Below the pieces are notes generated by a model that saw only the letters and a list, made by a program, of their open reading frames with translations, was not told the origin of the DNA and did no database searches. From Amoebidium appalachense (Eukaryota > Ichthyosporea), in NCBI GenBank assembly GCA_963693365.1, contig CAVNZM010000010.1, positions 4,774,001-4,838,000 on the forward strand: a stretch of DNA of 64,000 nucleotides. The letters are read 5' to 3'. Shown in pieces: positions 1 to 25,907 of the stretch; position 1 is the stretch's first letter; the number at the start of each line of letters is the position of its first letter. A program made the translations under genes and the position numbers.

Positions 1-1
1 G

Positions 2-12768
<12,767 letters not shown>

Positions 12769-15210
12769 TTTTCATCCAATTGGACACTAGAAACGGCTAC
12801 TTGGATCTCGTCCGTAAACAGCCAGAAATACTGATAGCGTATATGACAGTGTATGGTTTAATAGGGCTGCGATAATGTAGCTGTGGGTGGGTAGGATGGT
12901 GTGTGTGTTTGTGTGAGTGTCTACGTGTACTTGTTTGTGCGTGTGTGTGGGCGAGTGTAGCTTGTGTGTCCGTCTCTCCGCGGTAGTCTGTATGGTTATT
13001 ATAGCCCGGTGGGCTTCTTTATTTCACCGTCCCTCCCCTCCCCTTTCCCCCTCCACCCTCCCACCCACCACGTTCCTTTGTGATTTTTTTTTTTTATATT
13101 TGTTTGCTTGTTTTTCTTCGTTTTTTTTTACCATGTTCCTTTTTTTTGGCCGGCAGGGCGGAGAGGGAGGGAGGGAGAGCGTAGGAAGAGGGGGGGGGGG
13201 AGAAAAACATGAATGAACCGCAAGTGTACAGTTAACACATTACATACAAACCACTGCTTGAGCAACACACTATTAGTGTCAGACCATCATGGACATCTGG
13301 CCTGGTGCCGGTTGTCCTCTTGAACAAAAAAAAACATGACCATTCAAGCACCCTTGGGTGTGCATGCATTCAGGACATCAGAACGTCACAAGCACAATAC
13401 CAATGTGTTTCACTTGGAGCAAAATGCGCTTGTTCTTACTGTTTGATTGTAGATTCACGCACAAACGCACGATAACTCTTACAAGCTGTTACATATGTTA
13501 TATGTGTACTTGGGGAAGAGTTCTCGTGTTGAAACTTGCTTGACTCAGCTTCTAACGGTTTGTGGTTTTCCGGGCCCTCGGGTTTCCGGGCCCTCGGGGC
13601 CTCGGGAGTAGCGCAACCGATGTTTGCGTAAAGCATGACGAAAAGCAGGGAACAAGGGTGTTCTCTGCAAACCAATCAAAATGCTGACACAAGTTCTAAA
13701 ACTACCTTAAAAACTCTAACTGTATTCAATGTACTAATACATGATATAAAATCATGGCTATGATATATAAGGCGGTACGTCAGTGAGCCTCCACGGCATT
13801 TGTAGCCTCATGATCAGAGAGCTGCCTCAGAGTTCAAAAAGGCCGGAAACACCTCTTTACAGCATGCCGGTTTTGTAACTCAGCAATTCAATGAATGCAT
13901 GCATGCTCTGCCAGCAGTAGATTATATTTCCTCTTTTATAGCTTTTTCTTTCTGTCAGTTCGTGGGTGCAGGTGTTGCGCCTTTGCACGGACTGATTGAA
14001 TTTATTGCTTCAATTCAGACGACGAAAACTCAGGTGAACGCATCGATCGCTACTAAACAGATCTAGAAGGGAGATTGGGTTGTCCTGCTGACATCTTACA
14101 TAGAAACTTTTACCATGCTGTGCCATAACGTCCCTTGAGGTCATTCCTTTCCCTGCATGTCTCACTACTTGCTTTACGGTGCCCAAAATGTCTCCGCATT
14201 GCTGTCCTAAGTGAGGGGAATTTAAGAACATCGGCTACCGTGGGTGCATCATTCAAGCTCAAGCTGTCAAGGTGCACAATAAAGACCAACCACAAACACA
14301 CGGTGCGCGCCCAGTTTCCCACATATCTTTAAAAGACAAAGACATCTGAGTTATCAGGCCATTTTAGTGACAATCAGTGCAAGTGAAAAACCGCATGCAT
14401 GTAACAATTGTTTGTGTTGGCTTGTTTACTCTTATGATCTTGTCTTGCTTGGGTTCGAGGGGTGCTCCTCACAGTATGCATACAAGCATCGTGGAATCCT
14501 GTGATCTTTTTGGTATCCAATGCGATACTCAGGCAAGTTTTGCTTTTTTTTCCCCCCCGTTCTTTTATCGTTCAGCAAGCAGCTTTGTCTTTGGTTCAGC
14601 ATGTGCACACTTCTCTATGCAAACCCATCTATTCGTGGCTCGGGTCATTCTACAAATTTATTGAAAAGGATAAGATCTATGATCTTCCTATCCTTTAGTA
14701 TTTTCTAGCATGAAATCGCAAATATCCACATACGGTCTCTAGAAGACTTTGATAGATGTGCTCGTTTTCCCCCATTACTTCATTCCTGCCAGCCACGTCA
14801 CCGTTCCTTGACCTTACCCTCCCCCCCTCCGCTCCCTCCCCACCCCCCTTCCCGGGGAATACCTCTCTCCTTTGCTTCCACCACTCACCCTAGGTAAGTG
14901 CACACATACACCAATTCGAGATCCCGGTTTAACCATGGTACATATACTGATAGCATCTGCCTAATATCAGAAGTACTGGTTGGTTCCATCTGTTTTAAGA
15001 CAACATCTACTGAGAACGTAGAAATTAATACGGGGGTTGTGTGTAGGCTGAGGCCCACATCTGTTCTACAATAATACATGCTCATCTCAGCACAGATTAC
15101 TAGCCTAAGACACGAATACGCTTATGATGGTCGAGAATCCGCCTAGATGTTGTTCTATCACATCTTCTATCCGGATTCAGCACAGATCTGACAGACGGTG
15201 ACCACCACAG
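12769..15210. other. Intergenic region between the AATF and RING genes
   Basis: Mostly unique AT-moderate sequence with short T runs. A small CCGGGCCCTCGG duplication lies near 13570-13605. No exon could be supported; open frames of 60-95 codons have no motif. No clear TATA or polyadenylation signal. Confidence 0.5.
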
Positions 15211-15222
15211 GTATACAAGAAG

Positions 15223-15893
15223 ATGGACCTGGTAACGGGATCCTTTTCGGGGTTCACTTCCAATCTCTTTGGCGGCATCTGGTCATCCATGCCACAAATG
15301 GAACCATGGGAAGTCGTGTTATCCGGATCTGTGTTTTCGCTGTGCAGCCATGTCTTTCTCTTGAGAATGCTCCCGGGAGCGGAATGGGATGCGCAATTGA
15401 GGTTAAAGGAGGGGCCGCTTAGACAAAGGGGCTTCATGGCGTCCATAATCATCAGGTTTGTTTGAACATCATGTGCTGATAATCTTCTAAGATGGAGCGT
15501 AGGCGGTGATTCAGAGCCTCGGTGGGGTGATCGTGCTGGAAAAAATGTGCACGTGCGCAAAGTAGATCTTTTTGCGTGGAAATAGGTTGGTTGGAAGCTG
15601 GGGAGACCAGATAGTGGCTTATCAGCACTTGAGGCTTCGAGTGGATACCTGGTAGTTGGGCGGGAAATTTTCCTCCTTTTTTTAACTTTCTTTTTTTTTT
15701 TTTTTTTTTTTTCTAAAAAAAAAAAAAAGAGTTTTAAAAAAAAAGGAGGGGGGGGAGGGTTATTGGGAGTATGATGTATATATTTGGAGTGAGATGTTTG
15801 CGTGATCTGGGGTGGTTGGGGCCGTTTTCATTGCCATGCAGCTTTGGTTTTTTTTTGCTCTCTCAGTTTGTTTTCTTTTGAAGCTTCCGAGAA

Positions 15894-15984
<91 letters not shown>

Positions 15985-16740
15985 TGTGTGGGTATTTGTG
16001 TGTAGATGTTTGTGGGTGGGGGGCGGGGAGGGGGGGGGGGGGGTTGCTTTTTTTTAAGTTATTTTTTTTCTTTTTTTTTGGGGGGGGGGGGGGGGGGGGG
16101 GGGGGAGTACAGAATGTGAGGGGCCTCTTAGTTTTGTTCAGTATATACCACTGATTTCCTGTTCTTTGCAGGCCCCTTTTCCCTCTTCCAATATATTAAC
16201 GGCCCACTTCCCGCTTTGTGATAATTTACCGTGAGCTCTTCACCAAAGACAACATGTTTCATCACTGTGTTATCAGCCCCCCCCCCCCCTCCCCCCCCCC
16301 CCCCTCCTTCCCCCCCCCCTCCCCCCCCCCCCCCCCCCTTCTCACCACCACCACCCTCCCCCCCTCATCCCCTGGCCGTCCAAAAACAAAAAAGAAACAA
16401 CTACCAAAAAAAAGAATTAAAAACATGTAATACTTCAAAGTAGTCTCTAACATGTACATTCTACAGGCTCATAATCATGTGTTTGTACACCAACCAGCTA
16501 CTGTTTCTGATTCCCGCGGTCTCCGCGCACGTGGCCCGGTGCCTCTTTCTGATTGGTCCCGCTGATGGTTCAATTCTGATTGGTTCATGGACAGCCACTT
16601 GGGTTGCGAGAAACATGTGGCTTGCATGGGTATGATACCTCCCCCTCCCTTCCCCCCTTCTCCTTTTTTTCCCGCTGCTCTGTCCCCATCCTCCCCCCCA
16701 CTCACCCACCCACCCACCTTCCCCTTTAAAAAAAAAAAAG

Positions 16741-16838
<98 letters not shown>

Positions 16839-17621
16839 CCCCCCTCCCCCCCCCCCTCCCTCTTCCCTCCCTCTCCCCCCACCCCCCTCCCTCCCTCCCT
16901 CCCTTCCAATCAAAAGGCCTTACATTTTTATACTGGGATTGCGGATCCAATCGACTCATATAACTTTGGATAATCAGATTCCCGCTTGCGCCCAATCAAT
17001 CGATCAACGGCGCTGAGCCGGCTCCACCTGATTCGTTTGAGTCAGAGTATGACAAACACATTTACCTTGAAGCGGCAACGCCATCGTAGTCAAAGGGAGG
17101 ACAGAAAACATCCAATAAACAAATATCATCATGTTATCTCTAATAAAAACCTTTTTAGATGATATATTTGCTTATATTGGTTGCTTTTAGCAATAAATAC
17201 ATATTATACAGCATAAAAAGGTTGCCGCTTGCGCACGCCATTATTTTGCGCTAAAACCAATTTCTGTTTCCCTCCTTTCAAAAAACGGCTTGATCGAATT
17301 CACGGAAATGGAAGGAGATCGGAATGCAGCCGGACGCGGTCCCTGCGTTGTGACTAATTGGCCCTTTGTGAATGGATGTGTGACGATTTTGTATTGCGTC
17401 CTTCCCTCTCTCCTCTCTCTCTTTCCCCTTCTCCCCCCCCCCCCCCCCCCCCCCCGCCCACCCTCTCCCTCCCTCTTTCCCTCTCTCAAACATTCAATCG
17501 CCTATGCTGCGTAAAGGGAGGCTGCTTCATATTGGGCTCGTTTTTATTTATTTATTTATTTATCGTAACATTACTTTTTTTTTTGGCGGGGCGAGGGGGA
17601 AGGGGGGGGGAGGGGGGGAGG

Positions 17622-17652
<31 letters not shown>

Positions 17653-18277
17653 GGGGGGGGGGTTATAGCCATTCTCACAGACGAAATTTGCAAAGGAGCC
17701 AAATAGGTGGTGGGGCCAACTTTTTGGCCGTGTCTTGCTTGCTTGGATATGGTTGTGCTCCAGCATTTCCTCTTATTAGGAAGGGCCGTGATTCGCCAAT
17801 TTTTTTTTTTTTGAGAGGGGGACCGGGGGAGGGGGGGGCAGAGGGAATGTGGGGAAAGGAGGGGGAGGGGAGAGATGGTTTTTTGGAGCTGGGGGGTGGT
17901 GGTGATCGGGGCGGGGCGAGGGGGGCCGGTGGGGGGAGGAGGGAACGGGGGGGGGGGGAGGGGGGAGGGGAGGGGGGAAGGGGGGATGGGGGGGGGGGGG
18001 GAATGATGAAAGGAACAAAAAAAGAAATACTGACCAGAAAATCCTCCTCCTCCTCCTCCCCCCCCTGTCCCCCCCCCCCCCACCCCCCCCACGCCCCCTC
18101 TCCCTCCCCCCGTGCGGTGCCCCCGTTTTCCATTGAATGAAAAAACCCATATTCGACACCAATTACTTTTCCCACACCCCTTTTGCTGCCCCCCGGCACC
18201 AACATTGCCATCTGGGCCAATAAAACTTATTGACGCATACACGTGCACACATATTTGCGCACGCGTGCCCACGTGCG

Positions 18278-18348
<71 letters not shown>

Positions 18349-18384
18349 GCACCCTCCTTCTAATATCCCCCTTTTTCCCCTCCA

Positions 18385-18415
<31 letters not shown>

Positions 18416-18435
18416 ACATCCCATTCCCTCCCTCC

Positions 18436-18466
<31 letters not shown>

Positions 18467-18855
18467 CTCCCCCCCCCCCCCCCCCCCCCGCCGCCCCTTT
18501 TTTTCCCCTCCTCCCTGCCCACCCCTCCTCCCCTCTCTTCTAAACCCTTCACAGCTGGACAGTGTTCTCCATCCCCATCTTGCTGTTCTTTCAGGTGCAT
18601 GTGTTGTCCCCGACACCGTGTTAAAAGGTAATTCGTGCACCCATAAGCTGCATGCTGCATCTAGTTATCCCCCCCCCCTCCCCTCCCCCCCCCCCCCTCC
18701 CTCCCCCCTCCCCCCTCTCCGAGGCAAAAAAGAAGGGGGGGAGGGGGAGGCGCAGAAAAAAGAACATTCACTCACCATAACCAATCACTACCACCACCCA
18801 CTTTCAGCCACCTCTCATACATTCTGTTCCCTTTCCCCCCTCCCTCCCCCCCCCA

Positions 18856-18907
<52 letters not shown>

Positions 18908-19615
18908 CACACGCACACACGCACACACACACACACAACCCTGCCCGTCACCCCCCCACACATACACAAACACACACACCCACACATGCATACGCATGCG
19001 TGCGCACACACACACACACACGCATGCGCGCATCGTGGTGCACGCACGTGCTACACGCAAGAAGCATAGCGCAAGCTAGCACACACACAAACACACCACA
19101 CCCACATACACACACACACAAAACTCCATCATCCGTGACCCTCCTCCCCCCCCCCCCCCCCCCCCCCCGCCCCATCCCCCCTCACACACATACACATACA
19201 CACACACGTACCTATACTCACCCACGCAGCGTTTCTCCTTCCTTTTCTTCACGGTGTCTTCAGTCATTCCCTCCAGTCTCAAGCCCAATTTTCGTGTCCC
19301 CCTCTGTGCCTGGCAGCCTCTTTCTGCCTGAGGAACGCAGTTGAGCATTTGAGATGGTAAATAATGACGTGTGGGTGTGGGTGTCTGTTTAAGGGAGGAG
19401 GGGGCAGGGGGGGGGGGGGGGGAGAGTGGGTCGGGGTAGGTTTGGTGTTTAGGTAAGTGTGGTTTTGTGTGTGGGTGTGTGGGTGGGGATGGGTGCGTGG
19501 GTGCGTGTGTTGTTCAGTGGGTTTTTCTTCTGTTTGTATCTACAGCCTAAAATGTCCTTGGGGATCATTCGATTAACTGCTGGGAGGGAAGTTGGAGGCC
19601 CCGGGGAAAAGAAAA

Positions 19616-19650
<35 letters not shown>

Positions 19651-19827
19651 TTACCACAAAGGTACATCGTCTAAGAAGTAGTTGATAAAGCTTCCCCCCC
19701 TTCTTTTTCTTCATTTCTTCAAACAAACCCCCCCATTCCCCCCTCCTCCCCCTCTCACCCCCTCCGAATCGCGTCTCCTTTCTCCATTTTTCACTAGGCC
19801 ACTTTCGCCCTTTCTTCTCGCTAACAG

Positions 19828-19875
<48 letters not shown>

Positions 19876-20790
19876 CGTCTTTTTTTTCCTTTTCCATACA
19901 GGCTGGAGCACCCACTTACCGGGCAGATGGGCAGCCGACGGCCCGTAGGCCTGGTATCGGTGGGCCTGTGGATTCACCTGGGGTGGGCTTATACACAGGG
20001 TCATATTGGCGGGTGGGTACTTATCCATGGTTTAGCATGATCCTCAGTGTTGGCTGGAGCCACCTTGTCCACATACTGAGATACATAATGACGGGTGAGC
20101 CCTTATCCCTGCCTTGGCCTTATCCTATTGTTGTTTGAATTATCCTATCACCCTACCCTGTTAGTAGCAGTGTCTTAGCCTCCTTATCCATATACTTAGG
20201 GACATAGTGATGGGGGGGGGGGGGGGGGGGGGGGACTTATCATCCGTTTTGTTACATTTATCCCTGGCTTTGTTATTATTGTACATGTCATAGCGACACT
20301 ATGTGTTTGCCCGGAGAGGCATTTCGGTTCCATGTCTCTTCCTTTCCTTGTATTGTTTGGTTGGACTGGACTGTTTTTGCAACCTTTTTCTATGTAAGCA
20401 GTGATATGTATACAGGTGGTGTTTATTCCTGCCGTGCCTTATCCTTGTTGCATATCTCCTGTTACCTTGTTCTTTTATACTTTTTAACCATCATGTTATG
20501 TGCTTGAGCTTTCCTATTTGTGCTAACAATACACATATACCACACCACTGCCACACATTCACCACACACCAAACAAGCACCACACATACCCTATCACACA
20601 CCCCATGCGCGCACACACACCACACACACCGCTCACACACATACACCACACATGAACCTCACACAACCACACACACACACACAGCACATTTACCCCCCCC
20701 CCCCCCCCCCCCCCCCTCACCCACGCACGCACGCACGCACCCACCCACCCACCCACCCACCACGCATGCACGTACGCACGCACGCGCGCG

Positions 20791-20824
<34 letters not shown>

Positions 20825-20945
20825 CACACCACAGGCCCACCCACACACACACACACCTCACACGGACACCATACACACAACGCACAAAGACCCCCCCCCC
20901 CCCCCCCCCCCCTTCTATCCCCTCCCTCCCCACCCCATCATCACC

Positions 20946-20998
<53 letters not shown>

Positions 20999-21633
20999 AT
21001 CATCGAGCATAAAACATTCTTCGGTCCAAACTCCTCCTCTTTCTCCACAAACACACACCTCACTCTGACCCCTTCTCTTTTTTTTTGTCTCTCTTCTACT
21101 ACAACATGCACATGCAGTGTGCAAGGGTTGGCGGCGCTGCTTTACGGTGCTGTATACGGCTTGAACAACCACGTGCATGTGCCTCAAAACGGAAACCTGA
21201 ACAGAAGATTGCTGCCTGGCAGGCCTGTATACAAGACGAACCCGTTTTACGGTGTGTGTGTGTGTGGGTGGGTGGGTGGGTGGGTGGGTGGGTGAGTGGG
21301 TGGGTGGGTGGGAATTGCGGAAGGGGTCGGGCTACGGGTGGGGGTGGAGAGAGGGGTGTATTCGTGTGGAATGGGAGAGGGAGAGGGGTGTATTCGTGTG
21401 GAATGGGAGAGGGAGAGGGGGTGTATTCGTGTGGAATGGGAGAGGGAGAGGGGTGGGCATAGGGGGGGAGGGGAGGGGGGAGGGGGAGGGGAGGGGAGGG
21501 GGGAGGGGGGGGATGGGTGGTGGGTGGATGGAAGTTAGAGGGTGGGATTGAGGATGGTGACGGTGGTGAGATTCTGTTGGCAGGCAGGGGTGGCGAATGG
21601 GTTTAATAGAGGTTTTTTGTGTGGAGGTGTGCC

Positions 21634-21729
<96 letters not shown>

Positions 21730-21796
21730 ACGCGCGCGCGCGTGTGTGTGGCCGTGTGTGGCCGTGTGTGCGGGAATTTGGGGCCCTGCTGTGTGT

Positions 21797-21829
<33 letters not shown>

Positions 21830-21987
21830 GGGGGGGGGGGGGAGGGAGGCTCAAGAGGGTGTGGAAGTATCGAATCCTTACCTAACTTTCGGCGTCCCTG
21901 CAGCTGCAAGTTTCAGAAATGATGCCCCAGTCCCATGCGACACCATTGCAGAGGTCTGCCCCCCCCCCCCCCCCCCCCCCTCCCCCC

Positions 21988-22036
<49 letters not shown>

Positions 22037-23194
22037 CTGCACCTCCCCTCTCATCCGTTTCCCTCTCACCTGTCCATCATTCCTCTCTCCTCTCCCACCA
22101 CGACAACCGTCACCACATTCACCATTATTCTTGTGCCCATCCTGCTTTCTCCCTCCCCCTGCACTCCCCCCTCCCCCCCCCCCCTTCGTCCCTTCACCCT
22201 CCGAACACCCCTCCCTCCTTGTATACGTTCTCGTATTGGTCCCGAACATCCCCATTGCATTCCTCACCCCATCCCGATTTGGACAATACACAAGAGAAGA
22301 ACAGAGCAAGAACAAACCAGCAAATGGAGCCAGGAATTAGTGAATGGAATAGATATATCGCCTTGTTTGTGATGCCGAGGTACGTAATACGTGCATTTAT
22401 GGGGTGGGGTAGGCAGGGTTGCGCGTGAGGTAGGGAGGGGGGGGGGGGGGGGGGGGAGGGAGGGGGAGGGGGGGGGGGGGGGAGGGGGTGTGGTGTGTAT
22501 GTATGTGTGTGTGTGTATGGGGGGGTGGGGGTTCGGAGGGGAGGGGGGAGGAGTGTGGAGAGAGGGGTGTGTGTTGTGCGGTGGGTCAGTGTGTGTGTGT
22601 GTTGGGGCACGCAGGCGGGGGGGGGGGGGGGGGGGGGGGAGGGGGGAGAAGGGGGGGGAGGGGGGGGGGGTCACTGGCTTTGACTTGAATTTCACAGGAT
22701 CCTGACTGGACAATGGGACCGGAGGATGAAGAGGCGGACAGCAGCGGCGATGATGAGTACGTGCTTGCACACTCCCCCCCCCCCCCCCTTTCCCCTTCCT
22801 CCCCTTCCGCCCCACGCACACACACACACCCATTCACCACCACCACCGCCGCCACCACCCCACCCTACCCCATGATCTTTTTTCGCTCCCTCCCTCCCCC
22901 CTCCCCCCCCCCTTCCTTCCCGCCCTCGCCCTCTGCCACCTTCCTCCCCTTCCTCGAAGGCCGAACCCCCCCCCCCCTCCCTCCCTCCCTCCCCTACCTC
23001 CCTCCCCCTCCCCCCTTGATTTTCCACGCAATGTTCTCCCTCTGACTTTCCCCCGTACTCTCTTGCACTGTCAGTTTCTCCAGCCAAACACCCGCTCTTG
23101 GGATCTGGGGGACCCTTTTCGATAGTGGATGAAATGTTTATCAGTTATAACAGAGTAATGTTGATGGTATTTGCTAGTGGGGAAGACGGGGGCG

Positions 23195-23227
<33 letters not shown>

Positions 23228-24561
23228 GGAGAGGGTGGGGGGGGGGGAGGGGAGGGGGGGGGACGAAGAGGTGGGTGGGAAGGGGATGAAGGGGGCATGG
23301 TGGGCAAGGATGGGATGATGCACGTTCCTAGCAGTATTTACCTCCCCCCACCCCCCCCGGACCCTCCCGCCCATCAGCTCCCGCTCCCCCCGACCCTCCC
23401 CAAAATACTCTTTCCCTCCCTTTCTTCTCCGGTATTCCTCCCCTCTCCCTCGGTCTTTTCTGCTGGTGTGTGTTTGTCTCTTTCTGTCTTGGCGTTCCTC
23501 TCTCTATCCCCCCCCCCCCCCCCCCTTCCCCACCCCGCCCCCGCGCTCCTTTGTCTTTCACACCCCTACTCTCCCTCGCTCGATCTCATTCACTATCTCC
23601 GCACGAATCTCTTTCCCTCCTTCACCCACCCCCTTCCCCCTCTCCCTCCACTCTTCCCCCCCCTCCCCCCCCCCCCCCCCCCCCCATCCCCACCTCTTCC
23701 TCCTCTGCCCCCGCCCTTTACCTCCTCCCCCTCCCTCCCCCCGCCCCCCTTTCATTTGCTCTGCCCAGGGATGTGGAGTTGAGTGAGATTGCCGGATTGG
23801 CCATCGATGCTGTCACGCCTCTCACCGATCTACTGGGCCAAGGCTACGAAATCTGGTGCGCCCAGATTAGCCGATCACAGCCAGCCGCCATAGATCCTGA
23901 CAACAACCAGAGCGTGTCAAGATCTACTAGATCTAGATCCAGGTCATGTGCCCATTCCGTCACCGGCGCCTCGACATCGCGCCAGCAGTCGCTGGACGTT
24001 TCTGATTCGTCGTCACATCTAAGCGAGAGTATGAGTAGATCTAGATCTAGATCTCGGGCCGGGACCCCATCCTCCCTTTCATCCACACCAGCCCGCGATT
24101 CCGCCTGCCTGCCAACTTCACACGGCCAAAGAAGAATTTCCACCTTCTACCAGATTCTGTCGTTTGTCTTCCTCCCTATTACCGCTCTCGGATTTGTCGC
24201 AAAATGTGTTTTTTCTCTTGGGGCAAACGTGAGGAGATGTTTTGTAAATTCCTGTACCTATGTGTGGTCCCGGGTGCGCTTAGGCTCCGGCGCTGTTGGT
24301 GTGGGTGCGGATGGAGTAAATCCGGTGTTCCGTCCTAGGAGGCTTCAGAGGGACATTGATGGGGAGTGGGGTAGGACTGGGGATAAGGTGGTACAGGTGG
24401 ATTGCAGGGTGTGTTGGGGGGCGAAATCGGTCTGGACGGTTCTAGATTGCGGCCATTTGTGCCTGTGCACGGAGTGTGCGTCGCGGTTGGCGGGTTTGGG
24501 GCATACCCGGTGCCCCATATGTAGGGAGGAGGTGAAACGTATCGTGTTTACTCACTACTAG
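15223..24561 (+). CDS. Membrane RING-HC protein, MULAN/IAP-type E3 ubiquitin ligase candidate, 6 exons
   Basis: Exons: 15223-15455, 18595-18627, 21118-21251, 21904-21953, 22698-22756, 23769-24561. Junctions are in phase and give 433 residues. The last exon carries a C-terminal RING-HC at residues 382-433: CRVC, then DCGH, C-x2-C and CPIC, ending in the FTHY tail. This spacing and extreme C-terminal position are typical of MULAN/IAP RINGs, which recruit E2 enzymes. Upstream are two short Arg/Ser runs ([20 protein letters not shown]) and a hydrophobic segment ([20 protein letters not shown]), probably transmembrane. The first exon also has hydrophobic stretches ([19 protein letters not shown]). 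The first three coding blocks are unlike any family I recall. An acceptor at 15210 in frame with the chosen ATG leaves room for an earlier exon. The RING is sure; the small exons 2, 4 and 5 rest on phase alone. Confidence 0.72.
16740..16833 (+). repeat. (CT)n microsatellite in RING gene intron 1
   Basis: About 90 bp of CT following an A-run, then C-rich sequence to 16904. (TG)n 15897-15980 and poly(G) 16079-16105 lie in the same intron. Confidence 0.9.
19975..20300 (+). repeat. Degenerate ~100-bp tandem repeat (CTTATCC-containing)
   Basis: Phrases such as CCTTGTCCACATACTGAGATA and CCTTATCCATATACTTAGGGA, each followed by CATAATGACGG or CATAGTGATGG and then CTTATC, recur about three times. They lie in RING gene intron 2. 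No coding signal. Confidence 0.5.
21355..21452 (+). repeat. Minisatellite, three copies of a ~33-bp unit
   Basis: GTGTATTCGTGTGGAATGGG plus AGAGGGAGAGG is repeated three times nearly identically, inside intron 3 of the RING gene. Confidence 0.85.
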
Positions 24562-24587
24562 TAGTGAGTAAACACACTACGTTTCAC
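24532..24587. repeat. 56-nt near-perfect palindrome centred on the RING gene stop codon
   Basis: Arms 24532-24559 and 24560-24587 pair at 26 of 28 positions; the only mismatches are two adjacent bases. The centre is CTAG, and the TAG stop (24559-24561) spans the axis. In RNA this is a long hairpin covering the last nine sense codons and the first 26 nt of the 3' UTR. Confidence 0.9.
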
Positions 24588-25280
24588 GAGCGCGTTCTGA
24601 CCAAACTTTTTCCTGAGTCGTGACTATGTTTATCCATTGAGTTCGTAGATATATCTCGTTGTATATCTCCGATGTATTATGTTTTTGGTTTAGGGAGAGT
24701 ACGACAAAACCGGTTGCTGCGGTCTATACAGCGTGTGTGATTGACCATAGTGTTTACATGTAGATAGCCGGAATTTATTCGATTATTCATGTCTCAAAAT
24801 TCATATCCGGATATATATAAAATATTAAACAAAAAATCAGATTCTGGCTCTAAGAAGTTTTAAAAAATGAAGATTCTACATGCCTCCATTGCGCATATGG
24901 AAATCAAGACCTTTTCCTTTGTTCTTGTGGGCTAGTGTACACATTGGAGTGTCGACAAAATAGAGATTCTGGCTCGCTGCGACTGACATCCACGGAATGT
25001 TATTCGGTCTACCCTACTATACACTGTAGTACCCACCTGCCCGCGCAGTGCACTAAAACATTCACAAAAGGGTTCACGTATACACGAGCACATACACCTG
25101 CCAGGCAAATGGACCGGCAGAGGTAGCCGTTTGCAGAAAAATATTTTAAAAACAGGAGTTTAAATGGTGCTATTATGCAACAGACAGTGATTTCCTCACA
25201 CACCCAATTTATTCACAATTGCCAAATCAAAGATGCACAACAAAGACAGCATAGAGAACAGAGAGCAGTGGGGAGGGAGG

Positions 25281-25318
<38 letters not shown>

Positions 25319-25534
25319 TGAGGAAGGGGAATGGGTATAACATTAACGGCTTGGGAGAAGGTGGCGAAAATGGGGTATGGGTAGACCGAGTTTCTCACAT
25401 TTATAAGAATTATTCATTCAATGTAGGCGAGCCGCGCCTTTGCACTTAGAAGGTGTCTCTAGTCATCTGATAACTAGCTAATATCATAGCATCAAGTAGT
25501 GTGGGCCCAGCCCACGCCTACAACACGCAAAACT
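24588..25534. other. Intergenic region after the RING gene
   Basis: AT-rich unique sequence, one poly(G) run at about 25282-25317. No gene seen. Confidence 0.5.
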
Positions 25535-25895
25535 TTGAAGCGCATTAGAACTTTAGTTACAATTCTCCTACAGATTTGCATCATGGCGTTGAGGTGGGTT
25601 CGGTTGATTACTATACGATCTAAGGCGATTGCTCAGCGCACCCCTATGTACAATATAGAGACACTATCGAATTTCGGAAGGGGGAATATCGAAATTCGAA
25701 AACTTGCCCGTGAGCACTATAGATACACCTTCTACTATAGATTTGCATCATCGAGGTGGTTTCGATTGATAACTATAGAATCTAAGGCGATAGCGCACCT
25801 CTAATGTACACTATAGCCTAAGAGGCACATATCGAAATTCGGAAGGGGGAATATCGAAATTCGGAAAAGGGAATATCGAGATTCGGAAAGGGAAT
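25535..25895. repeat. Diverged ~170-bp tandem duplication with short GAATATCGAAATTCGG repeats
   Basis: Segments at about 25535-25700 and 25710-25895 align: both have ...AGATTTGCATCAT, GATCTAAGGCGAT or its variant, and end with repeats of GGGAATATCGAAATTCGG (five imperfect copies in total). It abuts the 3' end of the broken guanine deaminase copy. Confidence 0.65.
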
Positions 25896-25907
25896 ACTTT
25901 CTGAGAC

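Noticed and set aside
14400-14470. GGTTCGAG-like motifs considered as tRNA B boxes
   Set aside because: No matching A box or cloverleaf nearby; no tRNA or rRNA gene could be supported anywhere in the window.
19537-20030. Acceptor-like sites at 19543 and 19900 followed by short open stretches in RING intron 2
   Set aside because: No donor in phase, and the flanking exons already join correctly.
22270-22384. Plus-strand stretch ([18 protein letters not shown]) followed by a strong donor in the RING gene
   Set aside because: Its only open frame leads to a frameshift into the final exon; skipping it keeps all phases. It may be an alternative or poison exon.
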